Shown: positions 57,052 through 64,000 of the stretch, in pieces
How positions within the stretch are numbered: position 1 is the stretch's first letter
How the letters are laid out: every line of letters starts with the position of its first letter
From: Aureimonas altamirensis
GTDB taxonomy: Bacteria > Pseudomonadota > Alphaproteobacteria > Rhizobiales > Rhizobiaceae
NCBI RefSeq assembly: GCF_023702225.1
Contig: NZ_JAMQCO010000003.1
Span: 258,435 to 322,434 of the forward strand
Length of the DNA: 64,000 nt
Direction: 5' to 3'
The notes under the pieces: model-generated
What the model saw: the letters and a program-made list of their open reading frames with translations, nothing else
Database searches by the model: none
Told to the model about the DNA's origin: nothing
Translations under genes and position numbers: made by a program

Positions 57052-58470
57052 CTATCGATCGATCTGGCAGCCCGGATTCAGTCGCCAATCCGGGTCCAAC
57101 GCGGTCTTCAGGGCCCGCAGGAGGCGATCCTGAGCCGGCGGCATGCGCTGCACGAAATCCGCCTTCTTGAGGCGGCCTATGCCGTGCTCGGCGCTCAGGC
57201 TGCCGTCATACCGGTCCAGTATGTCGTAGAGGATCGTCTTGGCCTGCTTGATGACGGCCTGTGCCTCGTCCGGGGAAGCGCCGCGTGGCGGTATGACGTT
57301 GAAGTGGATGTTGCCGTCCCCGACATGGCCATAGGCCGCGACATCGCACTGCGGCATGCTGCGGGCGATGGCGGCGCTGGCCTCGCCGATGTAATCGGCG
57401 ACGCGCGAAAGCGGCACCGAAAGGTCGGTGCGCAGATGCGGGCCGCGCATGGCCTGCCCCTCGTTCATGCCTTCGCGCACCTTCCACAGGTTCAGGGCCT
57501 GCTGGCGCGACGCCGCGATGACGCCGTCGAGGACCTCGCCCGCCTCGATCTCCTTCTCCAGAAAGGCCTCCAGCATGGCGCGCAGATCGATCGGGCCGGT
57601 GGCCGTCAGCTCCGTCAGCACATAGGCCGGGTAGTCGGTGGGCAGGGACTGCGGCAGATCCGGATGCGCATCGCGCGCGAAGCTGAAGGCTTCGGGCCGC
57701 ATCAGCTCGAAGGCGCTGATAAGGTCGCAGCAATCGCGCCGCGCCCGGCGATACAGCGCCATCGCCGCTTCGACGCTGGGCAGCGCCAGAAGTGCGGTTT
57801 CCACATGCTCCGGCTTCGGCAGAAGCTTGATCGCCACGCCGGTGACGATTCCCAGCGTACCTTCGGCCCCGATGAAGAGCTGCTTCAGGTCGATGCCGCG
57901 ATTGTCCTTGCGCAAGGTGGACAGGCCGTCCCATACGGTGCCGTCGGCCAGCACCACCTCCAGCCCCAGGATCAGATCGCGCGTCATGCCGTAGCGAAGC
58001 ACGTTGATGCCGCCGGCATTGGTGGAGACGTTACCGCCGATCCGGCACGATCCCTGTGCGCCGAGCGCCAGCGGGAAATAGCATCCCTCGGCATCCACCG
58101 CGGCCTTGATCGCCTCCAGCACGCAGCCGGCATCGACGACGGCGGAAAAGTCGTCCGGAGCGATGGAGCGGATGCGGCTCATCCTCTCCAGCGACAGGAC
58201 GACCTGCGCCTGCGGCCTGTCCGGTATGCCGCCCAGCGCCAGCCCCGTATTTCCGCCCTGCGGCACGATGGACAGGCCGAGCTGGGCGCAAAGGCGCACG
58301 GCGGCGGACACCTCGTCGGTCGAGGCCGGCCGCAGCACGGCGACCGCTCCGGTGGTCACGTCGCCATGCCAGTCCCGGCAGTAGCGCACCGTGTCGGCCG
58401 GGTCGGCCAGAACCGCGCCGGCGCCGAGGCGCTCGGACAGGAGCCGGCCAAAATCAACCGCGTCCTCCAT
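57052..58470 (-). CDS. FAD-linked D-2-hydroxyacid dehydrogenase (GlcD/D-LDH family)
   Basis: A 472-residue flavoprotein with an N-terminal PCMH-type FAD domain (VPQGGNTGLALGG near residue 70, GAQGSCRIGGNVSTNAGGIN near 135) and the FAD-oxidase C-terminal cap (HVGDGNIHFNVIPP, SAEHGIGRLKK). Family members oxidise D-lactate, glycolate or D-2-hydroxyglutarate and pass electrons to quinone or a partner. No glcE/glcF follow, so a D-lactate or D-2-hydroxyglutarate role is more likely than a full glycolate oxidase; in a RuBisCO-bearing cell glycolate is still conceivable. ATG 58470 fits homologues. Confidence 0.85.
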   Translation of the reverse strand: MEDAVDFGRLLSERLGAGAVLADPADTVRYCRDWHGDVTTGAVAVLRPASTDEVSAAVRLCAQLGLSIVPQGGNTGLALGGIPDRPQAQVVLSLERMSRIRSIAPDDFSAVVDAGCVLEAIKAAVDAEGCYFPLALGAQGSCRIGGNVSTNAGGINVLRYGMTRDLILGLEVVLADGTVWDGLSTLRKDNRGIDLKQLFIGAEGTLGIVTGVAIKLLPKPEHVETALLALPSVEAAMALYRRARRDCCDLISAFELMRPEAFSFARDAHPDLPQSLPTDYPAYVLTELTATGPIDLRAMLEAFLEKEIEAGEVLDGVIAASRQQALNLWKVREGMNEGQAMRGPHLRTDLSVPLSRVADYIGEASAAIARSMPQCDVAAYGHVGDGNIHFNVIPPRGASPDEAQAVIKQAKTILYDILDRYDGSLSAEHGIGRLKKADFVQRMPPAQDRLLRALKTALDPDWRLNPGCQIDR

Positions 58471-58539
58471 GAGGTCCCCCTTCGCGTGGATCGTGCCCCT
58501 GATTAGAACAGCAGGACGGCGAGCGAAAGGTAGCATCGT

Positions 58540-59820
58540 CTATCCATGGTAGAGATGCGCTTCGATCGACGCCGCCTTCATCTCGATGGAGAATCCCGGC
58601 GCCTGCGGCGGCATGTAGCGCCCGTCCCGCACGTCGCACGGATAGACGAAATGCTCGTGCAGATGGTCGACATATTCGGCCACGCGCCCTTCCATCGTGC
58701 CGGAGATCACGAGGTAGTCGATCATCGACAGATGCTGGACATACTCGCACAGGCCGACGCCGCCGGCGTGCGGACACACCGGCTTGCCGAATTTCGCGGC
58801 CATCAGCATGATCGCGATGTTCTCGTTCAGCCCGCCGACGCGCGCCGCATCGATCTGCACCACGTCGATCGCGTCGGCCTGCATGAACTGCTTGAACAGG
58901 ATGCGGTTCTGGCACATCTCGCCCGTCGCCACCTTGATCGGGGCAACCCCGGCGCGGATCTGCCCATGGCCGAGGATGTCGTCCGGCGAGGTCGGCTCCT
59001 CGATGAACCATGGCTTGAACTCCGCCAGGGCGTTGACCCACTCGATCGCCTGGCCGACCTCCCAGACCTGGTTGGCGTCGATCATCAGCGTACGGTCCGG
59101 GCCGATCTCTTCGCGCACGATGCGGCAACGGCGGATATCGTCCTCAAGGTCGCGCCCGACCTTCAGCTTGAAATGCGTCCAGCCGACCTGCATACCCTCC
59201 CGGCACAGGCGGCGCATCTTCTCGTCGCTGTAGCCGAGCCAGCCGGCCGAGGTGGTATAGGTGGGATAGCCCTTCGCGGCCAGCGTTTCACGCCGGCCCG
59301 CCGCGCCCGCCCGCGCGGCCTCCAGGATGTCCCGGGCCTCCTCGCGCGTCAAGGCGTTGGTCAGGTAGCGGAAATCCACCAGCGAGAGGATCCGGTCCAC
59401 ACTCATGTCGGCCACGAGCTGCCAGACGGGCTTGCCCTCGACCTTGCCCCACAGATCCCAAACCGCATTGACGACGGCGCCCGTGGCGAGGTGCATGACG
59501 CCCTTGTCCGGCCCCAGCCAGCGCAACTGACTGTCGCCCGTCACATACCGCCAGAAGGCGCCCATGTCGGCGGTCATCTCGTCCAGCGTCTTGCCGACGA
59601 GGCGACGGGCGACCGCTTCCACCGCCTGCTTCACGATGTCGTTGCCGCGTCCGATGGTAAAGGTCAGGCCGTGGCCCTCAAGCCCGGCGCTATCGGTTTC
59701 AAGCACGACATAGGCGGCAGAGTAATCCGGATCCGGATTCATCGCGTCCGATCCGTCCAACCCCTGAGATGTCGAAAAGCGGATGTCGTATGTGCGGTAG
59801 CCTGTGATCTTCGGCGACAT
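58540..59820 (-). CDS. fucD: L-fuconate dehydratase
   Basis: A 426-residue member of the enolase superfamily (mandelate racemase group). The start YDIRFSTSQGLDGSDAMNPD and GLEGHGLTFTIGRGN are the FucD signature also seen in human ENOSF1. FKLKVGRD holds the acid/base lysine, MIDANQ, EEPTSPDD and ATGEM the metal ligands, and PHAGGVGLCEYVQ the His base. It dehydrates L-fuconate to 2-keto-3-deoxy-L-fuconate, part of nonphosphorylative L-fucose breakdown. It heads a four-gene unit; 69 bp separate it from the FAD dehydrogenase. Confidence 0.92.
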   Translation of the reverse strand: MSPKITGYRTYDIRFSTSQGLDGSDAMNPDPDYSAAYVVLETDSAGLEGHGLTFTIGRGNDIVKQAVEAVARRLVGKTLDEMTADMGAFWRYVTGDSQLRWLGPDKGVMHLATGAVVNAVWDLWGKVEGKPVWQLVADMSVDRILSLVDFRYLTNALTREEARDILEAARAGAAGRRETLAAKGYPTYTTSAGWLGYSDEKMRRLCREGMQVGWTHFKLKVGRDLEDDIRRCRIVREEIGPDRTLMIDANQVWEVGQAIEWVNALAEFKPWFIEEPTSPDDILGHGQIRAGVAPIKVATGEMCQNRILFKQFMQADAIDVVQIDAARVGGLNENIAIMLMAAKFGKPVCPHAGGVGLCEYVQHLSMIDYLVISGTMEGRVAEYVDHLHEHFVYPCDVRDGRYMPPQAPGFSIEMKAASIEAHLYHG

Positions 59821-59903
59821 TGGCCTGACCTCCTTGCGCATGTCGTGGCAGCGTCGGGCGCGCCACCCGCACCGCTCCGCCTCTCATGACATTATGCGAT
59901 ATA

Positions 59904-59916
59904 TTGGTCAGGCCAA
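59904..59916. promoter_or_regulatory. Candidate operator upstream of fucD
   Basis: TTGGTCAGGCCAA is a palindromic sequence (TTGGTC-A-GGCCAA, one mismatch) 84 bp before the fucD ATG and inside the 107-bp gap to kdgK. Its core TGGTCAGGCCAA recurs exactly upstream of kdgK. The form resembles TTGGTnnACCAA sites of FadR-type regulators of sugar acids. Confidence 0.55.
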
Positions 59917-59927
59917 TTCTGCAATCG

Positions 59928-60839
59928 TCAAACGTCGACGAGCCCGCCATAGCCCTGGATCACCCGCGCGGCGGTGGCATGCGCGCTCCGCGCGGCGGCC
60001 TCGGGAGAATGGCCTTGAAGGCGTGCGGCCAGGTAGCCCGCGCCGAACGAATCGCCCGCGCCCGTGGTGTCGACCGGTTTTTCCACCCGGTTCGCCGGAA
60101 CGACCAACGGAGCCTGCATGCCGGCGACGAGCAGCAGGGCGTCGCCGCCGCCATCCTTCACCACCACTTCATCGCAGCCGATCTCGCGGTATCGCGCCGC
60201 CGTCGCGGCAGCATCCGCATCGCCGAAGATACGGGCTTCGTCGTCGAAGCTGGGCAGGCAGATCGACGCCACTTCGGCGCCCGCCTCGATGCCTTCGGCA
60301 CAGGCGGCGCGGCCGGCCCACAGGCGGTCGCGGATGTTGGGGTCGAAGGCGATGCTCTTGCCGCCTCCGCGTGCCGACCGGAGGACGGACAGGAAGGCGG
60401 CGCGGCGCTCCGGTGGCAGGATCGCCAGCGTGATGCCCGAGAAATAGATCAGCGCCGCCTCGTCCACCGCTGCCTTCAGCCGCGCCTCGTCGTCGGCGAG
60501 AGCCTTGGCGGCGGCCGTATCGCGCCAGTAGGAGAAGCTCCGCTCGTGCCCATCCAGGGTGATGAGATACAGGCCAGCGACGCGACCGGGCATCGCCCTG
60601 ATGTGGCGCGTGGAGACGCCCGACCCCTCGATGAAAGCCATCATCGCATGGCTGAGCGGATCGTCGCCGACATTGGTGAAATAGGCGACTTCACGCTCCT
60701 GCGGCAGGAGGCGGCGCAGATACCACGCCGTATTGAACGTATCGCCGGCGAAGCCCTGCCTGTATGTGCCCTGCCCGGTCGGCGACAGCTCGATCATGCA
60801 TTCGCCGATGGAAAGGACGGTCTCAACCCTCTGCGACAT
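59928..60839 (-). CDS. kdgK: 2-keto-3-deoxygluconate kinase (PfkB family)
   Basis: A 303-residue ribokinase-fold kinase. The start SIGECMIELSPTG and YRQGFAGDTFNTAWYLRRLL are the KdgK signature 1; PVDTTGAGDSFGAGYLA is signature 2 with the catalytic Asp near 256. It phosphorylates 2-keto-3-deoxygluconate, and possibly related deoxyketo acids. There is no KDPG aldolase gene beside it. It is downstream of metH (66-bp gap) and separated from fucD by 107 bp. Confidence 0.88.
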   Translation of the reverse strand: MSQRVETVLSIGECMIELSPTGQGTYRQGFAGDTFNTAWYLRRLLPQEREVAYFTNVGDDPLSHAMMAFIEGSGVSTRHIRAMPGRVAGLYLITLDGHERSFSYWRDTAAAKALADDEARLKAAVDEAALIYFSGITLAILPPERRAAFLSVLRSARGGGKSIAFDPNIRDRLWAGRAACAEGIEAGAEVASICLPSFDDEARIFGDADAAATAARYREIGCDEVVVKDGGGDALLLVAGMQAPLVVPANRVEKPVDTTGAGDSFGAGYLAARLQGHSPEAAARSAHATAARVIQGYGGLVDV

Positions 60840-60884
60840 CTCGCCTCCGCACGCCTTGGTGGTTATGCTTCTAGACCAGCGGCT

Positions 60885-60896
60885 TTGGCCTGACCA
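60885..60896. promoter_or_regulatory. Candidate operator upstream of kdgK
   Basis: TTGGCCTGACCA on the plus strand is the reverse complement of TGGTCAGGCCAA, identical over 12 bp to the site before fucD. It lies 46 bp before the kdgK ATG and 9 bp past the metH stop. Confidence 0.55.
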
Positions 60897-60905
60897 GAGT
60901 GCCGG

Positions 60906-64000
<3,095 letters not shown>

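Noticed and set aside
55582-58506. An unbroken plus-strand frame of 974 codons
   Set aside because: It is entirely opposite to the LDH2-type and FAD dehydrogenase genes, which have clear motifs. The sequence has no family features and the composition of a high-GC antisense frame.

Overview
The window is chromosomal-looking, gene-dense, high-GC DNA from an alphaproteobacterium, most likely of the order Hyphomicrobiales (Rhizobiales). The signs are an Omp25/31-type beta-barrel, an HWE-family histidine kinase, a Rhizobium-type asparaginase II, a three-piece proton-translocating transhydrogenase (pntAA-pntAB-pntB), a COX4_pro_2 cytochrome oxidase subunit, a Zur of alphaproteobacterial type, and a red-type (form IC) RuBisCO operon. 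An Aurantimonas/Fulvimarina-like relative would fit, but that is a guess from gene content. I saw no rRNA, tRNA, insertion sequence, prophage or CRISPR array.

Left part (1-12 kb): the end of msrB, an oligopeptidase B, Fe-type superoxide dismutase, a branched-chain aminotransferase, a secreted L,D-transpeptidase, a YjgR-type ATPase, a CorA transporter, and a complete pqqABCDE operon on the minus strand with a GNRA-capped hairpin after pqqA. An asparaginase II follows.

Middle (12-34 kb): a sugar kinase, outer membrane barrel, c-type cytochrome, MerR metal sensor, HWE kinase plus stand-alone receiver, a Phd/VapC toxin-antitoxin pair, Zur, class I aldolase, an Lrp/FUSC divergent pair, rpsU, a TPR lipoprotein, an AGE-family epimerase, transhydrogenase, RecX, and a ZevA/ZevB-like metal uptake pair.

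34-48 kb: an ornithine/lysine decarboxylase preceded by an approximately 400-nt structured leader, which is the only gene-free stretch above 300 bp. Next comes a GntR-controlled tripartite tricarboxylate transporter (tctCBA) joined to a methylisocitrate lyase, then guaB, a Tat-exported metallo-beta-lactamase-fold protein, an MFS exporter, and an overlapping ppx-rlmE pair.

48-55 kb: the Calvin cycle operon cbbFPALSXE, divergent from cbbR, with an AT-rich palindrome between them. FBPase, phosphoribulokinase, aldolase, both RuBisCO subunits, the activase and the epimerase are encoded; the usual rhizobial cbbT (transketolase) is absent from the cluster.

55-64 kb: running toward the cbb operon is a minus-strand unit fucD - FAD-linked 2-hydroxyacid dehydrogenase - LDH2-type dehydrogenase - cbbY. 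Upstream lie a 2-keto-3-deoxysugar kinase and a 5'-truncated metH. fucD and the kinase share a 12-bp operator-like sequence, suggesting one regulon for deoxysugar-acid catabolism that also carries the RuBisCO-housekeeping phosphatase cbbY.

The items I find most worth follow-up are the decarboxylase leader, the tct-lyase operon with its paired GTCGAC palindromes, the shared fucD/kdgK operator, and the placement of cbbY.
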